A DNA stretch of 59,172 nt from assembly GCA_944390195.1 (NCBI GenBank), contig CALXOZ010000013.1:1-59172 (forward strand). Reading direction: 5' to 3'. The notes below the pieces were generated by a model. That model ran no database searches. It saw nothing but the letters and a program-made list of their open reading frames with translations, and was not told the DNA's origin. Below, one piece after another: positions 15,959-25,525 of this stretch. This stretch comes from an uncultured Alphaproteobacteria bacterium. Lineage in GTDB: Bacteria > Pseudomonadota > Alphaproteobacteria > CAAGCB01 > CAG-977. The position numbers were made by a program, and so were the translations under genes. The number at the start of each line of letters is the position of its first letter. The stretch's first letter is position 1.

Positions 15959-18094
15959 ATGTCATTTTATAAAACGGCGGCATTGATCGGCAATCCGAAT
16001 TGCGGCAAGACGACTATATTCAACGCGTTAACAGGTTCTCATCAATATGTCGGGAACTGGCCGGGAGTTACGGTTGAAAAAAAATCAGGTTTTTTTGAAA
16101 AAGATGGCAAAACGGTGGAGATTGTTGATTTGCCGGGGGTTTATTCTCTCAGCGTCATATCCAGCGCTTCGGAAGATGAAAAAATAACGCGCGATTATCT
16201 GCTGTTTAACAAACCCGATTGTGTGATCAACATTTTGGATGCGTCTAATTTGGAACGCAACCTTTACATGACGGTTCAACTGTTTGAAATGCATCTGCCG
16301 GTCATATTGGTTTTAAATATGATGGATACGGCTGCTGCGTCGAAAATCAAGATAGATGTGTTGGCGTTGGCGCATGTTTTCAATGTTCCGGTCATTCCTA
16401 TGGTGGCGTCGAAAACAAAAGGGATTGAAGAACTGAAAAAACAAATACTGCAGGCGGATTTGCATATTAATGATCATTTTGTCGTGCCTTATTCTTCTCA
16501 CATTGAATCAGCCGTCAGTGAAGTTTTGCCGTTGATTGATCCGGTCGCCCGATCACACGGGTGGTCGACCCGTTGGTTGGCGGTTCATTTGTTGGACGGG
16601 GATACGGATCTTCGTTTGTTCGGTTCTGCGGACAATAAAGATAGGATAGAGAAAATCAAAAATGATTTTTCACAAAAATATGACGAAGACACCGATACGA
16701 TGGTGGCGGACGGTCGTTACGGCTATATCACCCGTATCAGCCGGAATTTGATTATGCGTTGCGATCGTTTGTCCAAAAATATAACGGAAAGCATAGATCG
16801 TATTGCGTTGGGGCGTTATACGGGGCTGCCGTTATTTTTCTTTGTCATGTATTTGATGTTTTTATGGACGATTACACTAGGGGATTTGTTAATAGACCCG
16901 ATTTCGCAATTCGGAGATAAATATTTAGTGAGCGGATTTTCAAGTTTAATGTCTTATCTTGGAATGCCGCAATGGTTGAACGTTTTGTTATCCGAAGGGG
17001 TGGGACGCGGAGTGAGTACGGTTGCAACATTCATTCCCCCGATTGCTTTTTTATTTTTATTCCTGTCTGTGCTCGAAGATTCCGGATATATGGCGCGCGG
17101 AGCTTTTGTCATGGACAAGCTGATGCGTAATTTCAACTTGCCCGGAACGGCTTTCGTCCCGATGATTGTCGCTTTCGGCTGTACTGTGCCGGCGGTTATG
17201 GGAACGAGGATATTGTCTTCTTATCGAGACCGGTTGATTACTTTGATGATGACTCCGTTTATGTCTTGCGGGGCAAGATTGCCGGTTTATGCTTTGTTTG
17301 CTTCTGCTTTTTTCGGGCGGCAAGGAGCAAACATTGTTTTTTTGTTGTATTTGACAGGCATTTTCATCGCCGTGGTGACAGGGATTTTATTTAAAAAGAC
17401 TCTGTTTAAAGGGGCTCCTGTTCCTTTGATTCTTGAAATGCCGCCGTATCATCTGCCGATTATAAAGAATATTGCTGTCAGGACATGGGATCGGTTGCAC
17501 GGTTTCATTGTTCGCGCCGGTGCCTTGATCGTTCCGTTGGTTGTTGTGTTGAACTTGTTGAATTCGTTTGACATTAAAGGGAATTTCATTCCTCAGACGC
17601 CGGAACGTTCGATTTTGTCCGATATCGGGCGATCGATAACACCGATTTTTAAACCGATGGGGATAACGGAACAAAACTGGCCGGCGACAGTCGGGTTGTT
17701 TACGGGGGTGATGGCGAAAGAAGCTATTATCGGTACATTGGACGCCTTATATGCCGGTTTGGCTGAAGGAGCGACGTCGACACAACGTTTGGTCGCTCTT
17801 TTTGACGGGAAAACAGGCGCTTTTTCTTATTTGTTGTTTGTATTGTTGTATATGCCGTGTTTGTCGGCGTTGGGGGCCATAGCAAAAGAGTTCAGTCTGA
17901 AATGGATGGGATTTGTTATCATTTGGACAACGGGACAAGCTTATTTGCTTTCGACATTGTTTTATCAAAGTGCTACAATAAGCAGGAATTTTTCATCTTC
18001 ATTTTATTGGATTTCCGGAATTATTGTAACAGAGCTGTTGATTTTTACCGCTTTGTTTTTAGCAGGGAAAGGAAAAAAGGATGATTCTTTCTGA
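15959..18094 (+). CDS. feoB: Ferrous iron transporter FeoB
   Basis: A 711-residue protein with a cytosolic G domain: G1 GNPNCGKTT at residues 11-19, G2 region NWPGVTVEK, G3 DLPGVYSL, G4 NMMD. A helical GDI segment and a membrane domain of about 10 helices with two Gate motifs (FGCTVPAVMGTR and SCGARLPVYALF) follow. It imports Fe(II) across the inner membrane, the main route in anaerobic or low-oxygen habitats. I use the second of two adjacent ATGs (MSFYKT). The 3' end overlaps feoC by 14 bp. Length and motifs are normal. Confidence 0.96.
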   Translation: MSFYKTAALIGNPNCGKTTIFNALTGSHQYVGNWPGVTVEKKSGFFEKDGKTVEIVDLPGVYSLSVISSASEDEKITRDYLLFNKPDCVINILDASNLERNLYMTVQLFEMHLPVILVLNMMDTAAASKIKIDVLALAHVFNVPVIPMVASKTKGIEELKKQILQADLHINDHFVVPYSSHIESAVSEVLPLIDPVARSHGWSTRWLAVHLLDGDTDLRLFGSADNKDRIEKIKNDFSQKYDEDTDTMVADGRYGYITRISRNLIMRCDRLSKNITESIDRIALGRYTGLPLFFFVMYLMFLWTITLGDLLIDPISQFGDKYLVSGFSSLMSYLGMPQWLNVLLSEGVGRGVSTVATFIPPIAFLFLFLSVLEDSGYMARGAFVMDKLMRNFNLPGTAFVPMIVAFGCTVPAVMGTRILSSYRDRLITLMMTPFMSCGARLPVYALFASAFFGRQGANIVFLLYLTGIFIAVVTGILFKKTLFKGAPVPLILEMPPYHLPIIKNIAVRTWDRLHGFIVRAGALIVPLVVVLNLLNSFDIKGNFIPQTPERSILSDIGRSITPIFKPMGITEQNWPATVGLFTGVMAKEAIIGTLDALYAGLAEGATSTQRLVALFDGKTGAFSYLLFVLLYMPCLSALGAIAKEFSLKWMGFVIIWTTGQAYLLSTLFYQSATISRNFSSSFYWISGIIVTELLIFTALFLAGKGKKDDSF

Positions 18095-18320
18095 AATTAA
18101 GGAGTACTTGCAATCTCAGAAACAGGCGTCGTTAAAAGATATGGCGACGAAGTTTGATGTATCCGAATCCGCTTTGCAAGAGATGTTAGCTCATTGGGAA
18201 CGGAAGGGGAGGATTTTCCGTTTGGAAAACGCCCATTGTTCAAATCCGTGTAATCAAGGCTGTTCTTCTTGTCCGTTGCAATGTTTAATGATTTATCAAT
18301 GGAAAGAAACCGGCAAGTGA
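18081..18320 (+). CDS. feoC: FeoC-like winged-helix iron-sulfur regulator
   Basis: A 79-residue protein with an N-terminal winged-helix (LSEIKEYLQSQKQASLKDMATKFDVSESALQEMLAHWERKGRI). A C-terminal cysteine cluster of five Cys (HCSNPCNQGCSSCPLQC) follows, as in FeoC proteins that bind a [4Fe-4S] cluster and control FeoB stability. It starts inside the end of feoB, in another frame, so it is translated from the same mRNA. Its stop codon lies within the loop of the downstream terminator hairpin. Confidence 0.88.
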   Translation: MILSEIKEYLQSQKQASLKDMATKFDVSESALQEMLAHWERKGRIFRLENAHCSNPCNQGCSSCPLQCLMIYQWKETGK

Positions 18321-18340
18321 TTCCCGTGCCGGAGTTTTTT
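18310..18340 (+). terminator. Terminator of feoABC
   Basis: Six-base-pair stem CCGGCA / TGCCGG followed by AGTTTTTT. It overlaps the last three codons of feoC. Confidence 0.8.
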
Positions 18341-18539
18341 GTTTTCTTTTCCAATGTCGCTGTCAACTAGCTTGTAAAATTGTTTGCTTCCGGTCTTCTT
18401 GAGTACGGGTGTTCTGGGCGTAAAAACGCATTTTTTGATTTTTGAAGACTTTTAAAAAACCAATGGCGTGGAGCGTTTTTTCATTTTACGGATTTCTTTT
18501 AAGATTTTATGTCGGGAATCTGTTAAAAGTATTGAAAAA

Positions 18540-18589
18540 GCGCCTTTTCCTTTAAATTCGGAAGGAAAAAAGGCGCCTTATTTTTTTTG
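18540..18589. terminator. Bidirectional-looking terminator between feo and phosphorylase genes
   Basis: Long inverted repeat GCGCCTTTTCCTT (18540-18552) / AAGGAAAAAAGGCGC (18562-18576) with one bulge. It is flanked by a T-run on the plus side and by AAAAA on the other side, so it can stop the minus-strand phosphorylase transcript and leftover plus-strand transcription. The 220 bp before it hold no gene. Confidence 0.85.
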
Positions 18590-18618
18590 TTCAAATCAAA
18601 GAAAGGAAAAGACAAAAT

Positions 18619-20121
18619 TCAGTAAACACGGGATGTCATGATTTTGTAACCGCAATCGCCTTCTGCCAGACCGTTCGCAAAAGCGAATGGGGTCGGTTTG
18701 CAAGCGTATATTCTGTACAAGATTTCTCCTTGTTCAACTGAATCACCGACTTTTTTAAACAGGTCGATACCGGCACCCTTATCTGCGGGAGCTCCTGCCG
18801 TCAATGCGATACGGTTAAGCTGTTGTCCGTCGATTTCGGAAATGATGCCAGAAGAAGAAGCCGTAATGTCGCGTGTCAACTGTCCGACCGCCGGTGGCGT
18901 TTTCTTTCCTTGCATATGGACGATTTGACTCATCACTTCCAAGGCTCGTCCGGAATCCAAGATATCTCTTGCCTTGTAATACCCTTGCCCACCGCGTAAT
19001 TGCGGATCGAATTCCAATATTTTCCCTGCCATGAAGAGGGCTTTTTCTCTGAGATCCTGAGGGGCGTCTTCCCGACAGCGAAGAACTTTCATGACATCTC
19101 TGGCTTCCAGAATGGGGCCGATACCGTTCCCGACAGGTTCCGATCCGTCGGTAACGATAACGTCTATTTTGATCGAGAGCATATCCCCAACGTATTCAAA
19201 GAGTTTCCGTAAGCTCATGGCTTCATTCATACTTCTGACTTTAGCCGTTTTTCCGACGGGAATGTCGATCAATAAATGAGTAATGCCCATGGCAATTTTG
19301 CTTGAAAGGATTGAAGCGACGATTTGTTGCGGGGTACTGATGCCTAAAGCCCGTTCAAGTCCGAGTAAGAGATCTTCAGTTGCCGACATGGCGAGACGTT
19401 GACCGTCCAATACCATACAGCCGCCGATTTGGTTGATCGTCTTTGCCGTTTGATCCTCTGACAATTCGACATCGGCAAGCACTTCCATAGCATCCGCCGC
19501 GCCGGAGCACGAAGTGATTCCGCGTGTCATCGTACTTGGCATACATAATCCATAGGCTATGGCAATCGGAGCCACAATCATTGTCGTTCTGTTTGCGGGT
19601 ATGCCCCCTATGCAATGTTCGTCAACGACAAGATCCAATCCCCAATTAACGGAACGACGGTGTTCGATTAACGCTTCTGTCATGGCCAGCACTTCTTGCG
19701 GAGACATAAAGCCGGCGTTTGAAACCAGAAATGCCGCCAATTCGATAGGCGTATAACGATAAACGGCAAGATCCGAGATGATGCTTTGATATTCTTTCGC
19801 ACTTAAAATACCGCCATTGATCTTGCGTTTGACGGATTCAATGCTTGCAGGAGGAGGAGCCAGAGAAATAGCCACTTCAGATCCTTCTGCCATATTAATA
19901 AGGCGGAATGCCTGATCGGTCAGGGCGATTTCATCCGGTTTCACCAAGGAGATGTCTTTGCAAACATAGACACTGGCGAACAAAGGTTGCAACCCTCCGT
20001 GAATTTCTACACGGTTGGAAACCATATTAATATCATCAATGTGGAATTCCGGACATTGTTGATGGATAAAAACGATATTTTCTTTACCTGTATCAATTGG
20101 AAGATGTTTTAATCGCAGCAT
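18619..20121 (-). CDS. Thymidine/AMP phosphorylase family protein
   Basis: A 500-residue protein of the pyrimidine-nucleoside phosphorylase fold with the extra N-terminal domain seen in archaeal-type AMP phosphorylases. The glycosyl-transferase core has DEHCIGGIPANRTTMIVAPI (DKHSxGGVPGNKT in AMP phosphorylase, DKHSTGGVGDKT in DeoA), MTRGITSCSGAADAMEVL and TDGSEPVGNGIGP. Reaction: phosphorolysis of a nucleoside or nucleotide to base plus (deoxy)ribose 1-phosphate or ribose 1,5-bisphosphate. The GIPANRT signature and the roughly 500-residue size favour the AMP-phosphorylase-like group over DeoA, but the substrate is not proven. I start at MLRLKHLPID (20121), with AAAGGAAA upstream. The gene is alone between the feo cluster and envelope genes. 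Confidence 0.85.
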   Translation of the reverse strand: MLRLKHLPIDTGKENIVFIHQQCPEFHIDDINMVSNRVEIHGGLQPLFASVYVCKDISLVKPDEIALTDQAFRLINMAEGSEVAISLAPPPASIESVKRKINGGILSAKEYQSIISDLAVYRYTPIELAAFLVSNAGFMSPQEVLAMTEALIEHRRSVNWGLDLVVDEHCIGGIPANRTTMIVAPIAIAYGLCMPSTMTRGITSCSGAADAMEVLADVELSEDQTAKTINQIGGCMVLDGQRLAMSATEDLLLGLERALGISTPQQIVASILSSKIAMGITHLLIDIPVGKTAKVRSMNEAMSLRKLFEYVGDMLSIKIDVIVTDGSEPVGNGIGPILEARDVMKVLRCREDAPQDLREKALFMAGKILEFDPQLRGGQGYYKARDILDSGRALEVMSQIVHMQGKKTPPAVGQLTRDITASSSGIISEIDGQQLNRIALTAGAPADKGAGIDLFKKVGDSVEQGEILYRIYACKPTPFAFANGLAEGDCGYKIMTSRVY

Positions 20122-20285
20122 AAATATAAAATTTCCTTTATAAATTTCTTTATAATTTAACAGGAGGCAAGATTGATTTCTACTTAAATTTTTGCCAAAA
20201 TATGACAAAATGATGTTTGTTCTTACTACAAATCAGGTTTTTGTTTTGTTTTCAATGAAATTGAAAGATTTTTAGGATAGGAAAA

Positions 20286-20891
20286 ATGAAAAAGGTTTCT
20301 CGAATTGTATATCGTTTAATATGTGTGTGCTGTTTCCCTTTAGCTTTGATTTCGTGCGCTTCGGGCATGAATGATACGATTCTTGCACGGTCTGACGATC
20401 TGGATAAACGTCCGGAATGGGTGAGTGAAGATCAAGTTTTTAAGATCGAAGATGGTATGGTTTATATGTTGGGAACGCATGAAATGCCGGTTGCCGGGAA
20501 ACGGATATCAACGGGATACAGAATTGCCGAAAATAATGCGAAAGCCGGATTGTCTTCAGCGATTGAACAGCGTTTGAATTTTATTTTCCAAAATGCGGAA
20601 GAAGGCGATACAATGGGAACGGATCAAGCCCGTTTTATCGGCGGAGAAACCAGCAAGCTTGTCGCTTCTTCGATTCGTCCGGCAAACCGTTATTGGGAAA
20701 AGGTCGTAACGGTTGTCGATGCTGAAGGGACGCAAGATCTGATTTACCGTATTTTCGTGCGTGTTTCCATGCCGGAAGCCGATTTCAAAAAAGCAATCCA
20801 AGAAGCGATTAAACGTAATTCCGGCAAGCAAGGGATTTCAGAAGATTTTGCAAAAAAAGTAGATGCCCATTGGGAGCAGATGAGCGAGTAA
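20286..20891 (+). CDS. Putative lipoprotein, LPP20-like
   Basis: A 201-residue protein with a lipoprotein signal (CFPLALISC, lipidated Cys24). The mature part has the pattern of LPP20-type envelope proteins: RPEWVSED near the start, a MVYMLGTHEMPVAG strand, an AENNAKAGLSSAIEQRL helix and a closing YRIFVRVSM strand. No enzyme motif is visible. A RBS (AGGATAGGAAAA) precedes the ATG. It ends 4 bp before the PEGA protein, so the two are translationally linked and probably act together at the envelope. Function unknown; the LPP20 resemblance is pattern-level. Confidence 0.7.
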   Translation: MKKVSRIVYRLICVCCFPLALISCASGMNDTILARSDDLDKRPEWVSEDQVFKIEDGMVYMLGTHEMPVAGKRISTGYRIAENNAKAGLSSAIEQRLNFIFQNAEEGDTMGTDQARFIGGETSKLVASSIRPANRYWEKVVTVVDAEGTQDLIYRIFVRVSMPEADFKKAIQEAIKRNSGKQGISEDFAKKVDAHWEQMSE

Positions 20892-20895
20892 GCTA

Positions 20896-22821
20896 ATGCT
20901 GTTTTTGAACAGACTTTTTTTTATTTTTCTGGCGGTCGTTTTTTTTTCAGGAAACTTTGCATACAGTGCACAGTCTTGGGTGGAGTCAACGCCGAAGGCC
21001 AACGCAAATTATAAATATTATGTTGGGCGGGGCGAGGCTGATTCGGAAAAGGCGGCTTTCGATCAAGCGGTCAAAGACGCTTACGATCAAGCCGCCAGAG
21101 AAAATTTCCCCGCCGAATATTCGTATCAAGCCGATATTTATCAGACGGAAACTTCTTCATACTTAACGGAAAGAACTGTTTTTTCTGGGATCTCCGTGCG
21201 TTTTGACGGCTTTGAAAAAGAAGATGAATATATTCAAAAAACGGATGAAGGGTATAATGTAAAACTATTGTATCGCTTTTCCAAAAAGGCTATTGCCAAA
21301 GAAAAAGAACGCCTGAAAAATGCGATGGATACTTCTAAAAAAAGATCCATGTCTGTTCTTGGGAATAAAGCAGATGCGCAAAAAGGGATATTGGTTGTGG
21401 AAACGGATCCGGTTGACGGAGCCGCCGTTTACATTGACGGAGAACGTTACGGGCAAACGCCGATGACGCTGTACGGAGCGCTTTCGACCGGCAGACATAC
21501 GTTACGCATAGATCATCCGCAATATCAAACGGTAACGGAAAAAATAATTACCGTCCCCGGTAAAAAAGTCGCTGTAAAAAAAACATTGATCCCTGCTTTT
21601 GCAACAATATCCGTAACAACGGAACCGGTTGATGCCGATGTCTATTTGGATGGTCGTCCGGTTGGTACGGCTCCTTTGACATATGCGAGAATCCCTGTTG
21701 GAAGTGAAGTTACAGTGAGTTTTCGTCATCCGGAAACGGAACGGATGTCTATTCCGTTGACTTTGAAAAAAAACGAAAAGCGCCCCATGAATATTGTTCT
21801 GCCTGAAAAATCGGCAAAGGTGTCTTTCTTTTCTTTTCCCAAAGCGGCGGAAATCTATATTGATAAAAGGTTGGTCGGTTCTACTCCTTTGAAAGATTAT
21901 CCGCTTGCCAGAGGATCCCATAACTATACTTTGGAAAAAGAAGGGTATGAATCTGTATCAGGCTCTTTTTCCGTAAAAGGCGGGGAAAGTTTGAATCAAA
22001 CGGTTGAATTGAAAGCTTTAAGCAAAATCCAAACCGTGGGATCGAAAGAACAAAAAAATACGGTGCCGGGAAACATTGACAAATATCACCGTTATGAAGA
22101 AATTCCGCCTCCTAAAAAACATCTTGCCCTTACTCCTTCTTCGAATCCTGAAGATGTCTTGTTGTCGGCTATGAATTGGTCTTATCCGTCCAATTTTATC
22201 CGTGCGCGTGTCTCTTATAAAAAACGTGATCAAGGTGGGACGACTTTTTTTATTTTTCTAAGCTTTGATATGGATGATTATCAAAAATTATTCGTTCAAC
22301 CATTGAAGCGCGCTTTAAAAAATGTTGCAGACGGTTCCGGACGTGAAACGGAAAAGCTTGAATGTTTTTATGATGAAGAAAAAGAAGGACAAGTCAAATG
22401 TGCTATTCGTCCTTTAAAAAATGTTTCGGATAAAATTCTGATTAAATCGTCTTCCATAACTCACGGCTTTTTTTCGGATAAGGCCGACTTTGATTCTTTC
22501 ACATTAATGACCCCTTATGACGGGCGCCGCGAAAAAGTTAAACCTTATGAAAAAAGAAGTCTGATTTTATCAATTTATGACCGTTCGGGTAAAAAACATA
22601 CTATTAGCAACGGCGATCTGTATATTGAAAAATTTACAACGGATAAAAATAGAAACGTTATCTTTATGCCCTCGTTTAAAGACGGATATGAAAACTTGGT
22701 ATTAGCGGCGCAAGCCACTGATTTCGAACCGTCCGACATCAGTCGTGTCATCATCCGGTTGACAGAAGGGAAACCGGCGGATAATCCATATCCGCCATAC
22801 CGAAAAAGAAAAGAGAGATAA
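20896..22821 (+). CDS. Exported protein with three PEGA repeats
   Basis: A 641-residue protein with a signal peptide (FIFLAVVFFSGNFAYSA). Residues about 25-130 form an LPP20-like segment (WVESTPKANANYKYYVGRGEAD). Three PEGA domains follow at about 165-230, 235-300 and 307-372, each with the pattern VxTDPxxAxVYxDGxxxGxTPL followed by LxxGxHxLxxxxxGY. The last 250 residues are unrecognised and end in a basic tail (PPYRKRKER). PEGA domains are small beta folds of surface proteins, often binding partners in the envelope. The gene lies 4 bp after the lipoprotein gene and 15 bp before another PEGA-like lipoprotein gene. The role is unknown; assembly or scaffolding at the envelope is inferred. Confidence 0.8.
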   Translation: MLFLNRLFFIFLAVVFFSGNFAYSAQSWVESTPKANANYKYYVGRGEADSEKAAFDQAVKDAYDQAARENFPAEYSYQADIYQTETSSYLTERTVFSGISVRFDGFEKEDEYIQKTDEGYNVKLLYRFSKKAIAKEKERLKNAMDTSKKRSMSVLGNKADAQKGILVVETDPVDGAAVYIDGERYGQTPMTLYGALSTGRHTLRIDHPQYQTVTEKIITVPGKKVAVKKTLIPAFATISVTTEPVDADVYLDGRPVGTAPLTYARIPVGSEVTVSFRHPETERMSIPLTLKKNEKRPMNIVLPEKSAKVSFFSFPKAAEIYIDKRLVGSTPLKDYPLARGSHNYTLEKEGYESVSGSFSVKGGESLNQTVELKALSKIQTVGSKEQKNTVPGNIDKYHRYEEIPPPKKHLALTPSSNPEDVLLSAMNWSYPSNFIRARVSYKKRDQGGTTFFIFLSFDMDDYQKLFVQPLKRALKNVADGSGRETEKLECFYDEEKEGQVKCAIRPLKNVSDKILIKSSSITHGFFSDKADFDSFTLMTPYDGRREKVKPYEKRSLILSIYDRSGKKHTISNGDLYIEKFTTDKNRNVIFMPSFKDGYENLVLAAQATDFEPSDISRVIIRLTEGKPADNPYPPYRKRKER

Positions 22822-22836
22822 AAAGGAAAAGAGATA

Positions 22837-23472
22837 ATGAAATTGAAAAATCTTTTTTTTATTTTTTTGCTTTCAGGTATATCGGCTTGCCATTATCAAG
22901 AACCGCAAATGATTATTATTGATTCCAATGTTTCGGCTTTTGTCTATCAAGGGGAAAAAAGAATCGGAGAAACGCCTTTTGCTGCAAAAGTGAAGCGTTC
23001 GGAAATAAACAATCTTTATTTAAAGCGACAGGGGTATGAAACGGTTAAGCTACCCGTCAAAAAAGTGTATAGCCGGACGGTTCCTTCCATTGCAAATGCG
23101 TATATGGACATTCTTTCAAGCAAGGAAGATAAAGATGAGGTCTTGGCGGCTATGACGTTGTTACCATCGTTGCCGTTGTTAATCGGTATAGATGTTACGA
23201 CCTTCTTGGAAGGCAGATGGATCGAGTATATACCAAATTCATTTTATGTTGAAATGGTGCCGTCAGATCTGAAAACGGTGTCTGCAGATTTTTTGCATAA
23301 ACTGCAAATTAAAAATTTTGCGTTGAAACTATACCCGCGTATGGTTTCGGGAGATCGTGAAATGTTGTCCGCTTTTTCAGAATTGTCTTCTTTTTCGTTG
23401 GATAGATTGCAAAATTTATTGAAAGAAAATAAAGATCCGGTTTCTTTTGCTCAAGCTGTAACAGAGTTTTAG
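22837..23472 (+). CDS. PEGA-like lipoprotein
   Basis: A 211-residue protein with a short lipoprotein signal (FLLSGISAC, lipidated Cys18). Residues about 22-75 carry one PEGA-type unit (SNVSAFVYQGEKRIGETPF then LYLKRQGYETVKLPV). A hydrophobic stretch at about 104-125 (LAAMTLLPSLPLLIGIDVTTFL) is followed by YIPNSFYVEMVPSD, similar in shape to small lipoproteins that carry an inner glycine-poor hairpin. The rest is unrecognised. Same strand and 15 bp behind the triple-PEGA protein, so probably one operon with 20286 and 20896. Confidence 0.75.
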   Translation: MKLKNLFFIFLLSGISACHYQEPQMIIIDSNVSAFVYQGEKRIGETPFAAKVKRSEINNLYLKRQGYETVKLPVKKVYSRTVPSIANAYMDILSSKEDKDEVLAAMTLLPSLPLLIGIDVTTFLEGRWIEYIPNSFYVEMVPSDLKTVSADFLHKLQIKNFALKLYPRMVSGDREMLSAFSELSSFSLDRLQNLLKENKDPVSFAQAVTEF

Positions 23473-23551
23473 GCAATATGGGATTTTAATTTAAAAATTT
23501 GTTGACGGAAAAATACTATTTTTTATTTTCATAATGAAGTAATGATCCAAG

Positions 23552-24883
23552 ATGACAAGTATATTGGATAAAAAAATAACCCTTTCTTTCTTATTGAAGT
23601 TTTCTGCCCCGACAATATTATCGACGCTTTTAATGGAAGTATATGCCATGGTTGACGGTGTTTTTGTCGTCCATTTGGTCGGGACAGAAGCTTTATCTTC
23701 CATCAACATCACGTTCCCGTTAATTTTGGTCATGGTGGCTGTCGGAATGATGTTCGGTACCGGTGGCAGCGCTTTGGTCGCCAGACAGTTGGGACAAAAA
23801 AAACAAGAGGTCGCCCGACAAAATTTTTCTCTGACCGTTTTATCGGCTTTTGTGTGCGGAATATTGTTATCAGGATTGGGATTGTTGTTTTTAAAAGAGC
23901 TCTTGATATTATTGGGAGCAAACGAACAATTGTTTGATTATTGTTATCAATATGCCAAACTTTGCCTGTATTTTATGCCGCTGGCATTGTTTACGGGAAC
24001 GTTTTCAATGTTTTATATTACACGCGGTAAAGCAATTCTGGGATTGATCTTTTCGTCAATAGGAGGAATGACAAATATAATTTTGGATTATATTTTTATT
24101 GCCGTTTGCGATATGGGATTGCAAGGAGCCGCATTGGCAACCGGTATAGGATATTCTTTGACGGCATTAATCGGGTTTACTTATTTTTCAATGAATCGAA
24201 GGGGGAGTCTGTATTTTGTTAAACCCAAGTTGAAATTTTATGTCATTTCCAAAATCTGCATTAACGGATCTTCTGAAATGGTTACAAACCTGTCGGTTTG
24301 TTTTGTAACGGTTTTATTAAATAATATTGTAATCCGCTTGTCCGGATCGGATGGTGTTGCGGCAATTACGGTTGTCTTGTATATACAAACGCTTTTAATG
24401 TCTCTTTGTTTCGGGTATTCAATGGGGATAGCACCGTTGACCAGTTATAATTACGGTAAGCGGGAAACTCAGCATTTGCAAAAGATATATTCTCTTAGTA
24501 CAAAAATGATTACAGCAATTTCTGTTTTTGTTTTTATCTTTTGCTTAACGCAATCCGGCATGTTAATCGGTTTATTTGTTGAAGAAGGCAGTCTTGTTTA
24601 CGATATGGCATTAAACGGTTTCAGATTGTTTTCTTTCGGTTTTTTATTTATGGGAATGAATATATATACATCGGCTTTATTTACGGCATTGTCAGACGGA
24701 CGTGTATCCGCTTTGTTATCATTCTGCCGTACATTTGTTTTTATTGTAGGTTTTCTTATTTTATTACCTTTGTGGTTGCAGATGACAGGAGTCTGGTTGT
24801 CAATCCCGCTGGCGGAAACAGTGTCATTTTGCATGACGTTATATTATCTTGGAAAGTATAAAAATATTTACCGTTTTGCATGA
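23552..24883 (+). CDS. MATE-family efflux transporter
   Basis: A 443-residue inner-membrane protein with 12 predicted helices in two homologous halves. The first half has LLMEVYAMVDGVFVVHLVG and MMFGTGGSALVARQLG, typical of MATE/DinF-type Na+ or H+ driven multidrug exporters. Substrate is unknown. The start at 23552 lacks a strong Shine-Dalgarno sequence. The 79 bp gap after the PEGA-like gene leaves open whether it belongs to the same transcript. Confidence 0.88.
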   Translation: MTSILDKKITLSFLLKFSAPTILSTLLMEVYAMVDGVFVVHLVGTEALSSINITFPLILVMVAVGMMFGTGGSALVARQLGQKKQEVARQNFSLTVLSAFVCGILLSGLGLLFLKELLILLGANEQLFDYCYQYAKLCLYFMPLALFTGTFSMFYITRGKAILGLIFSSIGGMTNIILDYIFIAVCDMGLQGAALATGIGYSLTALIGFTYFSMNRRGSLYFVKPKLKFYVISKICINGSSEMVTNLSVCFVTVLLNNIVIRLSGSDGVAAITVVLYIQTLLMSLCFGYSMGIAPLTSYNYGKRETQHLQKIYSLSTKMITAISVFVFIFCLTQSGMLIGLFVEEGSLVYDMALNGFRLFSFGFLFMGMNIYTSALFTALSDGRVSALLSFCRTFVFIVGFLILLPLWLQMTGVWLSIPLAETVSFCMTLYYLGKYKNIYRFA

Positions 24884-25525
24884 TATTAAAAAAATAACGT
24901 TTTTATTGAGTGATTTTGTAAATATCATTTGGGAAAAGAAAGCCCCGCTTAAACACGAGGGGTTATAATAAGGAAAATCTGTGTGTGGTACTTGCAAGAT
25001 TCCGGTAAACTTATAGTTATGCGTAACAACTCTTTTAATAGTAGGAAAGACGATTTGGAAAAACGTTAAGCCTTGAAGTTAAAGAAAGGTTGTCATATCT
25101 AGCATGGAAGGGGGAGTATCAGATTTTTGTACCGAAAGTGATGCCTATGGTGAAAAACGGTATGAAACAGGTGAAAAGCCGATAGAAACATTAAATAGTG
25201 AGAAGGGAATATTCTGGTAAGCAGTCGAGTTCTGCTGAAGAAGAGTGCGGCTGTCGGGGGAGGCGCCGTTTAATTTATGTCCAGAGGAAGAATATTAAAT
25301 ATGAATACCGCAACGGAACGTTATGCTAAAAAGGGTATTATGCAGATACAGCTGAAAGAATACAAAGAAGATAAGCGGATATGCCTGCATTAACTGGAAA
25401 AGGAAGCGCTGTCAGATCATTTAATGTTGGGATTTTCGTAGTTATGAATTGGATGTAATGTAAGATACGGGGCAGAGCGTTTTGACATCGTTTTAGGTGT
25501 TATTGGGTAGTATAAAAAAGCGAGC
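24884..25525. other. Gene-poor region, possible decayed gene
   Basis: About 640 bp without a credible reading frame. Short stretches between stops read as ESDAYGEKRYETGEKPIET (near 25134-25193) and then a KYEYRNGTL-like stretch (near 25300), suggestive of remnants of a repeat-containing gene, but no family can be named. A hairpin resembling the aspS terminator lies at 24943-24962. Confidence 0.45.
24943..24967. terminator. Hairpin after MATE gene, resembling the aspS terminator loop
   Basis: CCCCGCTTAAACACGAGGGG, an imperfect stem of four to five pairs followed by TTATAAT. The CCCCGCTTAAA half is shared with the hairpins of the 147-bp repeats, about 600-900 bp away. Confidence 0.4.
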
